From Paraburkholderia sp. (GTDB lineage Bacteria; Pseudomonadota; Gammaproteobacteria; Burkholderiales; Burkholderiaceae): a DNA stretch of 64,000 nt. Below, piece after piece: positions 9,169-17,714 of the stretch. Numbering within the stretch: position 1 is the first letter of the stretch; each line of letters starts with the position of its first letter. The stretch spans positions 78,501 through 142,500 of the forward strand of contig NZ_JAPWKB010000012.1 in NCBI RefSeq assembly GCF_028283785.1. Direction: 5' to 3'. Made by a program: the position numbers and the translations under genes. Under the pieces are notes generated by a model. That model searched no databases, had not been told where the DNA came from, and was given only the letters and a program-made list of their open reading frames with translations.

Positions 9169-10851
9169 ATGGAACGGCACGGCCCCGGCCCTACGCATGA
9201 CGTGACCAATCAGGTTCCGCCGCTCGCGGACTACAACTTCTTTGCCTGCGATCCGGCATTGAACGCCGCCGTCGATCGCGACGGTGCAGGCTGGCATCGC
9301 GATGCGCTGGACCGTCACGGGGCGGCACTCGGCACGCCCGAGATCCTCGCACTCGCCGATCTCGCCAACCGTCACACGCCCGAACTCTTCACGTTCAGCC
9401 CGCGCGGCGAACGCATCGATGCGCTCGCGTTTCATCCTTCGTGGCACGCGCTGCTTGGGTTGTTGCGCGGCGAAGGCCTGCACGCGTTGCCGTTCGCCGA
9501 ACCGCGCGCGGGCGCGATGGCCGCGCGCTGCGCCGGCTACTTCCTGCACGCGCAACTCGAATCCGGCTCGCTGTGTCCGCTGACGATGACCTTCGCCAGC
9601 ATCCCCGTGCTGCAACGCGAACCCGCGCTGTTCGACACGTTGCGCGACAAGCTCTACACGCGCGAGCACGATCCGCGCGACATACCGCTCGCCGATAAAC
9701 GCTCGATGATGATCGGTATGGGCATGACCGAAAAACAGGGCGGCTCCGACGTGCGCAGCAACCAGACCCGCGCATACGCGACGTCCGGCGCGGGACGCGG
9801 CGCCGGCTACGCGCTGGTCGGCCACAAATGGTTCTTCTCCGCGCCGCAATGCGACGCGCATCTGGTGCTCGCACGCACCGACGATCAGGCCGGACTGTCC
9901 TGCTTTTACGTGCCGCGCTTCGCGCCCGACGGCAGCAAGAACGCCGTGCAGATTCAACGTCTGAAGGACAAGCTCGGCAACAGGTCGAACGCGAGCAGCG
10001 AAGTGGAGTTTCACGATGCGTTCGGCGTGATGATCGGCGACGAAGGGCGCGGCGTGCCGACCATCATCGAAATGGCGAACTACACGCGGCTCGATTGCGT
10101 GATCGGCAGCGCCGCGCTGATGCGCGCGGCACTCGTCCAGGCCATCCACCACGCGCGGCATCGCAGTGCGTTCGGCCGGCATCTCGCGGATCAACCGTTG
10201 ATGCGCAACGTGCTCGCCGATCTCGCGCTCGAATCCGAAGCCGCGACCGTGCTGTTTATGCGCCTCGCGGCCGCGTTCGACGCGTCGTCGATGTCGGAGG
10301 CGTCGCCGGTCGAACGCGCGTGGCGGCGCATCGTCACGCCCGCCGCGAAATATTGGGTCTGCAAACGCACGCTCGAATTCACCGGCGAAGCGATGGAAGT
10401 GTGGGGCGGCAACGGTTACGTCGAAGAAGGTCCGATGGCGCGTTTCTATCGCGAAGCGCCGGTCAATTCGATCTGGGAAGGGTCGGGAAACGTGATGTGC
10501 CTCGACGTGTTGCGCGCGATGGAACGCGAGCCCGACGCCGCGCATGCGCTGTTCGACGCGTGGCGCGCCGACGCGCATGCGTCGCCGGTATTGGGCGCGG
10601 CGTTGCAGCGTCTCGCCGCGACCCTCGCCGAACCGGCCGAAATCCGCGAAGCATCGGCGCGGCGGATCGCGCAGCAGATTGTGCTGATCGCGCAGGCGTC
10701 GCTGCTGGTGCGGCATGCGCCGTCGGCGGTGGCCGATGCGTTTATCGCGACGCGACTCGGCGCGACGGCCGATCAGACCGGTCGCGTGTACGGCACCTTG
10801 CCCGCGACGGTCGATCACAAGGCGATCGTCGATCGCGCATTTATCCACTAA
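9169..10851 (+). CDS. aidB: AidB-like acyl-CoA dehydrogenase family flavoprotein
   Basis: A 560-aa protein with the AidB version of the acyl-CoA dehydrogenase fold. It has MGMTEKQGGSDVRSN and GHKWFFSAPQCDAHLVLA in the middle domain, IQRLKDKLGNRSNASSEVEF before the helical domain, and the end motif NSIWEGSGNVMCLDVLRAM. These match E. coli AidB, an alkylation-response FAD protein with weak isovaleryl-CoA dehydrogenase activity that binds DNA. ATG 9169 is chosen because GGAG lies about 9 nt upstream and AidB homology starts soon after; the open frame begins at 9010. It is followed by calB on the same strand, which hints at a catabolic rather than DNA-protective role. Confidence 0.85.
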   Translation: MERHGPGPTHDVTNQVPPLADYNFFACDPALNAAVDRDGAGWHRDALDRHGAALGTPEILALADLANRHTPELFTFSPRGERIDALAFHPSWHALLGLLRGEGLHALPFAEPRAGAMAARCAGYFLHAQLESGSLCPLTMTFASIPVLQREPALFDTLRDKLYTREHDPRDIPLADKRSMMIGMGMTEKQGGSDVRSNQTRAYATSGAGRGAGYALVGHKWFFSAPQCDAHLVLARTDDQAGLSCFYVPRFAPDGSKNAVQIQRLKDKLGNRSNASSEVEFHDAFGVMIGDEGRGVPTIIEMANYTRLDCVIGSAALMRAALVQAIHHARHRSAFGRHLADQPLMRNVLADLALESEAATVLFMRLAAAFDASSMSEASPVERAWRRIVTPAAKYWVCKRTLEFTGEAMEVWGGNGYVEEGPMARFYREAPVNSIWEGSGNVMCLDVLRAMEREPDAAHALFDAWRADAHASPVLGAALQRLAATLAEPAEIREASARRIAQQIVLIAQASLLVRHAPSAVADAFIATRLGATADQTGRVYGTLPATVDHKAIVDRAFIH

Positions 10852-10929
10852 AAGAACCACGCCGGACCGCGAGCGGCGCGCCACGATGCGCGTCGCCGAT
10901 ACAACACCTAGAAAAACTCAGGGAGCATC

Positions 10930-12345
10930 GTGAGAAACAATATGTCCGGGATTGCCGCGCTCGACGCGTTGTTGAGCGAACAGCGGCACGCGTATCTGCG
11001 TGCGCCGTTTCCGTCGTGGGACGAACGCGCGCTGCATCTGAAGGCGCTTCGAAAGGTGTTGCTCGACAATCGCGACGCCCTCGCCGACGCGATGAGCGCC
11101 GACTTCGGCAATCGCGCGAAAGAAGAAGTGCTGCTCGCCGAATTCCTGCTGATCAAGGAAGAGATCGACGCCGCGCTGCGTCACGGCCGGCGCTGGATGA
11201 AGCCGCAACGCCGCAGCACCAACAAATGGCTGATGCCCGCGCGCGCGAAGGTCGTGCCGCAACCGCTCGGCGTGATCGGCATCATCGTGCCGTGGAACTA
11301 CCCCGTTCTGCTCGCCGCCGGACCGCTGATCAGCGCGCTGACGGCGGGCAATCGCGCGATCGTCAAGATGTCGGAACTGACGCCGCGCACGTCCGCGCTG
11401 TTCGAGCAACTGATTGCGCAGACGTTCGCGCGCGATCACGTCGCGGTCGTCAACGGCGACGCTGCGCTGGCCGCCGCGTTCAGCGCGCAGCCGTTCGACC
11501 ATCTGCTGTTTACCGGTTCGACGAAAGTCGGACACGAGGTGATGCGCGCCGCCGCGGACAACCTGACGCCGGTGACGCTGGAACTCGGCGGCAAATCGCC
11601 GGCCATCGTCACGCCGGGCGCGCGCTTCGACAACGCGGTCGACAACATCGTCGCGGGCAAGACCCTGAACGCGGGGCAAACCTGCGTCGCGCCGGATTAC
11701 GTGCTGGTGCCGCGCGGCCGCGAGCAGGCGTTCATCGACCGCGCGCGCGTGAAAATGGCGAAGATGTATCCGGATCTGGTGCGCAATCGCGATTACACGT
11801 CGATCATCTCCGACCGTCACTACGCGCGGCTTCAGCGTCTGGCCGACGAAGCGCAACTCGAAGGCGCGCAGCTTCACCTGCTCGCCGACACACCCGGCGA
11901 CGCCGCCGCGCGGCGCTTTCCGTTGATCGCCGTGACCGGTGCGCCCGATCCGGGCGCGCTGATGCAGGAAGAAATTTTCGGGCCGCTGCTGCCGCTCGTG
12001 CCGTACGACACGCTCGACGAAGCGATCGCCTACGTGAACGCGCGGCCGCGTCCGCTGGCGCTCTATCTTTACGCGGAAGATGCGAACACGATCCGGCGCG
12101 TCGAGCGCGAAACCATCGCGGGCGGGATGGCAGTCAACGAAACGCTGATGCATCTGGCGTGCGAAAGCCTGCCGTTCGGCGGTGTCGGCGCGAGTGGCAT
12201 GGGTGCGTATCACGGCTACGAAGGCTTCGTGACGTTCTCGAAGATGAAACCGGTGTTGACGCAGACGCGCTGGAACACGCGCGGCTGGATTTCGCCGCCG
12301 TACGGCAAGCGCGTGAATGCGCTGCTGAAATTGATGATGCGGTAA
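10930..12345 (+). CDS. calB: Coniferyl-aldehyde-type NAD(P)+-dependent aldehyde dehydrogenase
   Basis: A 471-aa class 3-like aldehyde dehydrogenase. PWNYPVLLAAGPL and the lysine in IVKMSELTP form the cofactor pocket, TLELGGKSPAIV supplies the general-base Glu, and NAGQTCVAPDYVLVP holds the catalytic Cys. It ends in a basic, hydrophobic tail as in class 3 enzymes. The pattern ASGMGAYHGYEGFVTFSKMKPV is typical of coniferyl aldehyde dehydrogenases, which oxidise aromatic or medium-chain aldehydes to acids. GTG 10930 has AGGGAG just upstream; ATG 10942 is the alternative. It lies 78 nt after aidB and is probably in the same transcript. Confidence 0.85.
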   Translation: MRNNMSGIAALDALLSEQRHAYLRAPFPSWDERALHLKALRKVLLDNRDALADAMSADFGNRAKEEVLLAEFLLIKEEIDAALRHGRRWMKPQRRSTNKWLMPARAKVVPQPLGVIGIIVPWNYPVLLAAGPLISALTAGNRAIVKMSELTPRTSALFEQLIAQTFARDHVAVVNGDAALAAAFSAQPFDHLLFTGSTKVGHEVMRAAADNLTPVTLELGGKSPAIVTPGARFDNAVDNIVAGKTLNAGQTCVAPDYVLVPRGREQAFIDRARVKMAKMYPDLVRNRDYTSIISDRHYARLQRLADEAQLEGAQLHLLADTPGDAAARRFPLIAVTGAPDPGALMQEEIFGPLLPLVPYDTLDEAIAYVNARPRPLALYLYAEDANTIRRVERETIAGGMAVNETLMHLACESLPFGGVGASGMGAYHGYEGFVTFSKMKPVLTQTRWNTRGWISPPYGKRVNALLKLMMR

Positions 12346-12393
12346 CGCGGCTTTTTTGCGCGGGCACGGGCGCGGGCGCGTTTGCGCAAGCGC

Positions 12394-12777
12394 TTACGGC
12401 CAGCGCTTTCCGCCGTTCTTGCCCGGGCCGGACGGCGGATCGATGGTTTCGGTGGCCTCGACGTCCTGCACGTCGTTCGCGTTGGGCATCGACGGCGGTT
12501 CGACCTCGTCCGCGCCGCTTTCCAGCCGGTGCAGCCACGCCAGCAATTCCGCGATAGCCTGGTACAACTGCGGCGGAATCCGCGAATCGAGATCGACCTG
12601 CATCAGCAGCGACACCATTTCCGGTGCTTCGTGCACGTAGAGTCCGGTTTCCTTCGCGCGCTGGATGATCATCTCCGCGACCATCCCGTAGCCCTTGGCG
12701 ACCACGCGCGGCGCGGAATCGCCGCTTTGCGCGTCGTAGACGAGCGCAGCCGCGCTCTTGCGATTCGGGCGACGCAT
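12394..12777 (-). CDS. fhlB: FhlB: stand-alone FlhB C-terminal cytoplasmic domain homologue
   Basis: A 127-aa protein that matches only the C-terminal cytoplasmic half of FlhB (VYDAQSGDSAPRVVAKGYGM, then IPPQLYQAIAELLAWLHRLE). It has no membrane segments and lacks the autocleavage NPTH motif; the equivalent stretch reads NRKSAAALVYD. FlhB's C-terminal domain switches export specificity together with FliK, so this free domain may modulate the switch. ATG 12777 follows the fliK2 stop after one base (TGA-G-ATG), indicating translational coupling. The tail after residue 90 is acidic and ends in PGKNGGKRWP. Confidence 0.83.
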   Translation of the reverse strand: MRRPNRKSAAALVYDAQSGDSAPRVVAKGYGMVAEMIIQRAKETGLYVHEAPEMVSLLMQVDLDSRIPPQLYQAIAELLAWLHRLESGADEVEPPSMPNANDVQDVEATETIDPPSGPGKNGGKRWP

Positions 12778-12778
12778 C

Positions 12779-14296
12779 TCAGATGTCCCAGTCGTAGTCG
12801 TCGGTGAGCGGCGTGTTGCTGCGGTCGACGCGCCCCGGTCCGCGCGACTTGCTGCCCGCCGGACCATGAGCGGTGTTGGTGTGGTTGGGGTTGGCGTGGC
12901 CGCTGCCCGCACTGCCATTGCCGGCGCTGTGCGCATGCGTGCTCGCGGCAGCCGCGCCCATCGCCGCTGCATCGGCATCGGCCGAGCGTGCGGCATACGC
13001 CGACGCGGCCGCATGTGCCGCCGCTGCGCCGCCCGGCGTCATCGCCTCGCGTCCGCCGAATTCGCGGATCGACAGCGCGCTCAGTTCGATGCCGGCTGCG
13101 GCGAGCCGTTGCCTGAACGTGTCGCTTTGTCCGGCGAGCCGCGCCGCGCCGCCCGGACTGGCCAGCACGCGCGCCATCAGACGGGTGCCGGTCAGCGTCA
13201 GATCGACATCGACCGTGCCCAGCGACGGCAGCGACAAGGTCAGCCGCGTGCGCCACGGATAATCGTCCTCCGCATCCGCGCCGCCGCCGCTGCGGTCCCA
13301 TTCGTCGCCTTCCTGCTGGACCGTCCAGTCGAGCTTTGCGCCCGGCCACGGTTCGCCGGTCCAGCGAAACTGGCCGGTCGCGAGCATGTCGAGCTGCTGG
13401 CGCACCAGCGGCATGGTCGCCGGATGCACCGACGCCGCCATCGATTGCGATGCATTCGCGTTGCCCGCCGCCGAACCGTCGTCGAAAGCGGAACCGGGTG
13501 CGTGCGACAGCGCGCGAACGTGGACATTCGGCAGATCGGGCGCGGCGTGCGCCAATCCTTCGGCCAGCACCGCGCGTAATCCGTCGAACGACTGGACGTT
13601 CAGCGCCATTTTCACGAAGTTGCTGCCGTTCAGCGGACCGCTTTGCGCCGCGTTGCCGCCCGCGCCAGTGGCGCTAGCCATGACCGGCGATGCGCCGTGC
13701 ATGGCGGCCGACGCCGGATCGCCGTCGCCCGACCAGTCGAGCGGCAACTGGGTGGCATTCGCGAGCAGACGGTTTTGCGGCTCGCTCGCCAGATCGACGG
13801 GCGAGCGTTGGCCCGACAGCCATTGCGCGAGGTGGGATTCGTAGAAAAGACCGCTATCGGCGACCGTGCGTTCGAGCGCGGCGGCAAGCTGCGCGACCGG
13901 AACATGCGTCGCGCCGACGCTGGCGGTGCCGGTCGTGGCGGTGCTGGACGACGTAGCGGGGTCGCTGCCGAGCGGATCGAACAGCGGCAATGCGCCGACT
14001 TCGACGTCGATGCCGGGTGCGGCCGGCCAGATCGGCAACTGGCCGACCACGGCCGGCGTGGCTCCGCCGCCCGACGATGCGATTGCGTTCAGCGTCAACG
14101 CCACCGCCGACAACGCAGTCTGCGCGGACGCTTGGGGCGCCGCGGCGACCGCGGGTGGCGGGGTCACGAGCGGCTGTTCGAGGCCGAGCGTCGAAGCGCC
14201 CGCCTGCGACGTGGTCGCCCTGCCCGGCGTAATGTTGAGCAGGCTGTCGACCCGGTTCGCGAGCAGCGAAGCGAGTGCCGTGTCGATTCCGTTCAT
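12779..14296 (-). CDS. Second FliK-like flagellar hook-length control protein
   Basis: A 505-aa protein with a long Ala/Ser/Thr-rich, low-complexity N-terminal region (about 1-330). Its C-terminal domain resembles Flg_hook: LTLSLPSLGTVDVDLTLTGT, then TFRQRLAAAGIELSALSIRE. FliK proteins are secreted rulers that end hook export by touching FlhB. This copy is distinct from fliK at 21617-23134 and sits directly upstream of fhlB with coupled translation, so the two probably act as a pair. It belongs to the fliS-fliT transcript. The ATG at 14296 is the only sensible start. Confidence 0.8.
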   Translation of the reverse strand: MNGIDTALASLLANRVDSLLNITPGRATTSQAGASTLGLEQPLVTPPPAVAAAPQASAQTALSAVALTLNAIASSGGGATPAVVGQLPIWPAAPGIDVEVGALPLFDPLGSDPATSSSTATTGTASVGATHVPVAQLAAALERTVADSGLFYESHLAQWLSGQRSPVDLASEPQNRLLANATQLPLDWSGDGDPASAAMHGASPVMASATGAGGNAAQSGPLNGSNFVKMALNVQSFDGLRAVLAEGLAHAAPDLPNVHVRALSHAPGSAFDDGSAAGNANASQSMAASVHPATMPLVRQQLDMLATGQFRWTGEPWPGAKLDWTVQQEGDEWDRSGGGADAEDDYPWRTRLTLSLPSLGTVDVDLTLTGTRLMARVLASPGGAARLAGQSDTFRQRLAAAGIELSALSIREFGGREAMTPGGAAAAHAAASAYAARSADADAAAMGAAAASTHAHSAGNGSAGSGHANPNHTNTAHGPAGSKSRGPGRVDRSNTPLTDDYDWDI

Positions 14297-14353
14297 GCCG
14301 GGTTCCTGATATCAAACGTGCGGCTGCGCACGGCGTTCACAGCCTGTCCATAC

Positions 14354-14680
14354 TCAGCGCGCGCCGTACAGCTCCTTGATTACCCGCGCCGGGCGGCCGG
14401 CAAACAGCGCCGACAGATTGGCCAGCCTCGGGTTCGCCAGATCCCGGATGGCGGCGTCGTCTGCCAGAATCCGGCAGACCAGATCGTATTTTCGTGAGCG
14501 CTCGCTCTCATCGAGCGCCACGTCCAGCTCTGCCTCCTTCAGCAGGTCGACCTCGTGCCGGTACTCTTCCTGCAAGTGCACCAGGTCATTCCACAGGGAG
14601 CGGCGTGCTGCCATCAGCATGCGGCCTGAAATCGCTGCGATCGCCTCGTATCGGGCGAAATAGTCTGCGTTCGGGTTCAT
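14354..14680 (-). CDS. fliT: Flagellar export chaperone FliT
   Basis: A 108-aa, fully helical, charged cytosolic protein of the FliT type (RYEAIAAISGRMLMAARRSLW at the start), 9 nt downstream of fliS. FliT binds the cap protein FliD and, in enterics, inhibits FlhDC. FliT sequences diverge strongly, so the call rests on size, helical character and the fliS-fliT gene order. FliD itself is outside the window. Confidence 0.82.
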   Translation of the reverse strand: MNPNADYFARYEAIAAISGRMLMAARRSLWNDLVHLQEEYRHEVDLLKEAELDVALDESERSRKYDLVCRILADDAAIRDLANPRLANLSALFAGRPARVIKELYGAR

Positions 14681-14689
14681 CTCGTGCTT

Positions 14690-15112
14690 TTACGCGGAGG
14701 GCTGGGCCGCCATCCGTGCGATCTCCGGGGCAATCCCGAGCCAGGCTTCTTCGAGGGTGGCCAACAAGCCGTCCACTTCGATCAGCATGGCTTCGTTTTG
14801 CTTCGCGTTGGCTTCGAGAAGCCGCCGCGCCATATAGTCGTATAGTGAGTCCAGCCGGATTGCAATCTCACCACCCGCTTCCTTGTTCACCGCCTGACGC
14901 AGGCCCTGCTCGACGATCTGGATCGCCTTGCCGATGGCCTCTCCACGACCCGCTACGTTGCCGGTCTGAACGTGCATCCGTGCTTGTGCCACGGCGCGAC
15001 GCGCGCCCTGGTACAGCATCTCGATCAGACGATGCGGACTTGCGCCCATCACCCCCGTCTCAACGCCGACGCGTGCGTACGCATTGGCTCCAGACTGTCC
15101 TGGGGAAAACAT
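14690..15112 (-). CDS. fliS: Flagellin export chaperone FliS
   Basis: A 140-aa four-helix chaperone that binds flagellin's C-terminus in the cytosol and keeps it export-ready. Recognisable segments are AYARVGVETGVMGASPHRLI, then LIEMLYQGARRAVAQA, and LDSLYDYMARRLLEAN. It heads fliS-fliT-fliK2-fhlB and has a sigma-28 promoter about 90 nt upstream, consistent with late expression. Flagellin genes are not in this window. Confidence 0.95.
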   Translation of the reverse strand: MFSPGQSGANAYARVGVETGVMGASPHRLIEMLYQGARRAVAQARMHVQTGNVAGRGEAIGKAIQIVEQGLRQAVNKEAGGEIAIRLDSLYDYMARRLLEANAKQNEAMLIEVDGLLATLEEAWLGIAPEIARMAAQPSA

Positions 15113-15201
15113 CGGCGCTCCTCCTGTCTTGCAACTTGCGGTTGATCACTTTCGGCCATGCGAACCCGAAAACGTCGGTTCGCAATTTGCCTGGTAAGTG
15201 G

Positions 15202-15229
15202 TTATCGGAAAGACAGCGAAAAAGCTTTA
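15202..15229 (-). promoter_or_regulatory. Sigma-28 (FliA) promoter of fliS-fliT-fliK2-fhlB
   Basis: The minus strand reads TAAAGCTT-N12-TCCGATAA, close to the enterobacterial FliA consensus TAAAGTTT-N11-GCCGATAA. The expected start is about 80 nt before the fliS ATG. Confidence 0.72.
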
Positions 15230-15343
15230 GGCCATCGTGGCGGACGTTAAGAGATTATTTACCGTCTGGCTCGACCTGCGCGGTAGGCGTGCGGGCTGCA
15301 AACGCACCGGAACGGTGCGCTCGACCGCCTTCGCCGTTCGCAT

Positions 15344-15679
15344 TCAGACCGAAATCTGCATGATGTCGTTGTAAGCCGACACCAGCTTGTTGCGAACCTG
15401 CAAACCGAACTGGAATCCGACGTTCGCTTTCTGCATGTCGACCATCACATCGTTCAGCGACACGTTCGACGAACCCACTTCGAACGCCTGCGCTTCGCCG
15501 ACCGCGTGTTGCTGATCGCCGCTGATCTTGTCGATCGATGCCTTCAGCGCCGACGCGAATCCGCCAGCCGACGCGGCGCTCGAATCATTAGTGACCGATG
15601 CGCTGCCACCGGCAGCCTGGGCCGCCATCGTTTGCATCTGTTGCAGGGCTGATGCGAGCGGGTTCACGGGGGATGTCAT
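15344..15679 (-). CDS. fliE: Flagellar hook-basal body protein FliE
   Basis: A 111-aa rod-base protein that joins the MS ring to the rod. It has a flexible N-terminus, then [22 protein letters not shown] and the conserved C-terminus [21 protein letters not shown] 15679 is chosen because ACGGAG lies about 7 nt upstream; the open frame runs to 15739. It is divergent from fliF across a 241-nt region that must hold both class-2 promoters. It lies downstream of no other gene, so it is likely expressed alone. Confidence 0.95.
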   Translation of the reverse strand: MTSPVNPLASALQQMQTMAAQAAGGSASVTNDSSAASAGGFASALKASIDKISGDQQHAVGEAQAFEVGSSNVSLNDVMVDMQKANVGFQFGLQVRNKLVSAYNDIMQISV

Positions 15680-15920
15680 ATTTACTCCGTTGATCAGAAA
15701 ATCCGGCACGACGAGGCGCACCGATCTGAACGAAAGCATAGCAGCGGGCCTTTTTCGAAAGCCGTGAAAGTAGGGGGAAAACCCGGCTCTATTCGGGCGA
15801 TCGGGTTGCGGCGTGCTCCGGATAATTCATCCTCATGAAAGTCTCTGTCCCTGCGTGGCTTCCGATTCTCCGGAACACGTCTAGCGACAGGACCCCAGGC
15901 ATCCCGGAGATACCCGACGC
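15680..15920. promoter_or_regulatory. fliE/fliF divergent promoter region
   Basis: A 241-nt gene-free spacer between the two divergent class-2 genes. Several short GGAAAA/CCGGA stretches occur, but I could not place a confident FlhDC box or sigma-70 hexamers. Confidence 0.35.
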
Positions 15921-17714
15921 ATGGATTCGTCAGCCAACTCTTTGATTAACCCCGACGCCCGCATGGGCCTGGCCGGAGCAACGGCAGGCGCCGGCGCGAC
16001 CGGCCAGCCTGAGCTGTCCGGCGCAGGCGTCGGCGGTAACTTCTCGCAGCGCCTGTCGGGCCTCGCGCAAATGCGCGGCAACCCGCGCGCACCGCTGATC
16101 TTCGCAGTCGCCGTCCTCGTGGCGGTGGTCGCGGGCCTGATCCTGTGGTCGCGGCAACCTGATTACAAGGTGCTGTACAGCAACCTGTCGGATCAGGACG
16201 GCGGCACGATCGTCACCGCGCTGCAGGCCGCGAACATTCCGTACAAACTGTCGGATGGCGGTGGCGCGATCCTCGTGCCGTCGGAACAGGTTCACGAAAC
16301 CCGTCTGCGGCTGGCCTCGCAAGGTCTGCCGAAGTCCGGTTCGGTCGGTTTCGAACTGATGGACAACCAGAAGTTCGGGATTAGCCAGTTCGCCGAACAG
16401 GTTAACTATCAGCGCGCACTCGAAGGCGAGCTGGAAAAGACCATCCAGTCGATTTCCGCCGTGCGCACCGCGCGCGTCCATCTGGCGATTCCGAAGCCGT
16501 CCGTGTTCGTCCGCGAACGCGAAGCGCCGTCGGCGTCGGTGATGCTCAATATGTATCCGGGCCGCGTACTCGACGAAGGCCAGGTCGCGGCGATTTCGCG
16601 GATGGTGGCGTCGGCGGTGCCGGACATGCCCGCTTCGGGCGTAACGATCGTCGATCAGGACGGCAACCTGCTGACGCAGCAGAACTCCGGCGCCGGGCTG
16701 GACGCGACGCAGCTGAAGTATCGCCAGCAGATCGAACGCAATACGCAAAAGCGCATCGACGCGATCCTCGCACCGCTGTTCGGCGCAGGTAACGCGCATT
16801 CGCAGGTCAGCGCCGATATCGATTTCTCGCGCACCGAGCAGACCGCCGAAAGCTACGGTCCGAACGCCAACCCGCAACAGGCCGCGATCCGCAGCCAGCA
16901 GACCAGCACCGCGACCGAAACGGGTCAAAGCAGCGTCGGCGGTGTGCCGGGCGCGCTGTCGAACCAGCCGCCGCAACCCGCGTCCGCGCCGATCAACGCG
17001 CCCAACGGTGCAAGCGGTGCCGCGCCGACCACGCCGGTCAGCGACCGCAAGGACGCCACGACCAACTACGAACTCGACAAGACCGTCCGTCATTACGAGT
17101 TGCCGCAAGGTGGCATCAAGCGCCTGAGCGTGGCCGTGGTGGTGAATTACATGCGCACCGTCGATGCCAAGGGCAAGGTCACGATGCAGCCGGTTCCCGC
17201 CGACAAGCTGACGCAGGTCAACCAGCTGGTGAAGGACGCGATGGGCTACGACGAGCGCCGCGGCGACTCGGTCAACGTGGTCAACAGCGCGTTCACCACC
17301 GACATCGACCCGAACGCGGACGTGCCGTGGTGGCGTACGCCGGACATGATCGCGATGGCCAAGCAGGTGGCCACGTATATCGGTATCGGTATCGTCGCGC
17401 TGATCCTGTATCTGATGATGGTGAAGCCGGCCCTGCGTCGCGCTTTCCCGCCGCCGCCGGAAGCAGTCCCCGCGGTCGCATCGTCGGACGAACCGATCCT
17501 GCTCGACGGCATTCCGGATTCGGAACGCATCGGTGGCGTGGGCGGCGCAGAAGGCGCAGCCGCGCTGGAAGGTCCTGGCGGTACGGATCTGCTGACGTTC
17601 GAGAACGAAAAGCACAAGTTTGAGAAGAACCTGGAATTCGCTCGCACCATCGCGCGCCAGGATCCGAAGGTAGTAGCAACTGTCGTCAAGAATTGGGTGA
17701 GCGATGAGCGCTGA
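15921..17714 (+). CDS. fliF: Flagellar MS-ring protein FliF
   Basis: A 597-aa inner-membrane protein that forms the MS ring, the base on which the flagellum assembles. The first membrane segment (about 55-75, APLIFAVAVLVAVVAGLILW) is followed by the YscJ-like ring-building motif QPDYKVLYSNLSDQDGG and MYPGRVLDEGQVAAISRMVA. A second membrane segment lies at about 480-500, and the C-terminal tail that binds FliG ends RQDPKVVATVVKNWVSDER. It starts the fliFGHIJK operon and overlaps fliG by 11 nt. Confidence 0.97.
   Translation: MDSSANSLINPDARMGLAGATAGAGATGQPELSGAGVGGNFSQRLSGLAQMRGNPRAPLIFAVAVLVAVVAGLILWSRQPDYKVLYSNLSDQDGGTIVTALQAANIPYKLSDGGGAILVPSEQVHETRLRLASQGLPKSGSVGFELMDNQKFGISQFAEQVNYQRALEGELEKTIQSISAVRTARVHLAIPKPSVFVREREAPSASVMLNMYPGRVLDEGQVAAISRMVASAVPDMPASGVTIVDQDGNLLTQQNSGAGLDATQLKYRQQIERNTQKRIDAILAPLFGAGNAHSQVSADIDFSRTEQTAESYGPNANPQQAAIRSQQTSTATETGQSSVGGVPGALSNQPPQPASAPINAPNGASGAAPTTPVSDRKDATTNYELDKTVRHYELPQGGIKRLSVAVVVNYMRTVDAKGKVTMQPVPADKLTQVNQLVKDAMGYDERRGDSVNVVNSAFTTDIDPNADVPWWRTPDMIAMAKQVATYIGIGIVALILYLMMVKPALRRAFPPPPEAVPAVASSDEPILLDGIPDSERIGGVGGAEGAAALEGPGGTDLLTFENEKHKFEKNLEFARTIARQDPKVVATVVKNWVSDER

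Noticed and set aside
9828..12557. A 909-codon plus-strand frame over aidB and calB
   Set aside because: Arg-rich out-of-frame shadow of two clear enzymes.
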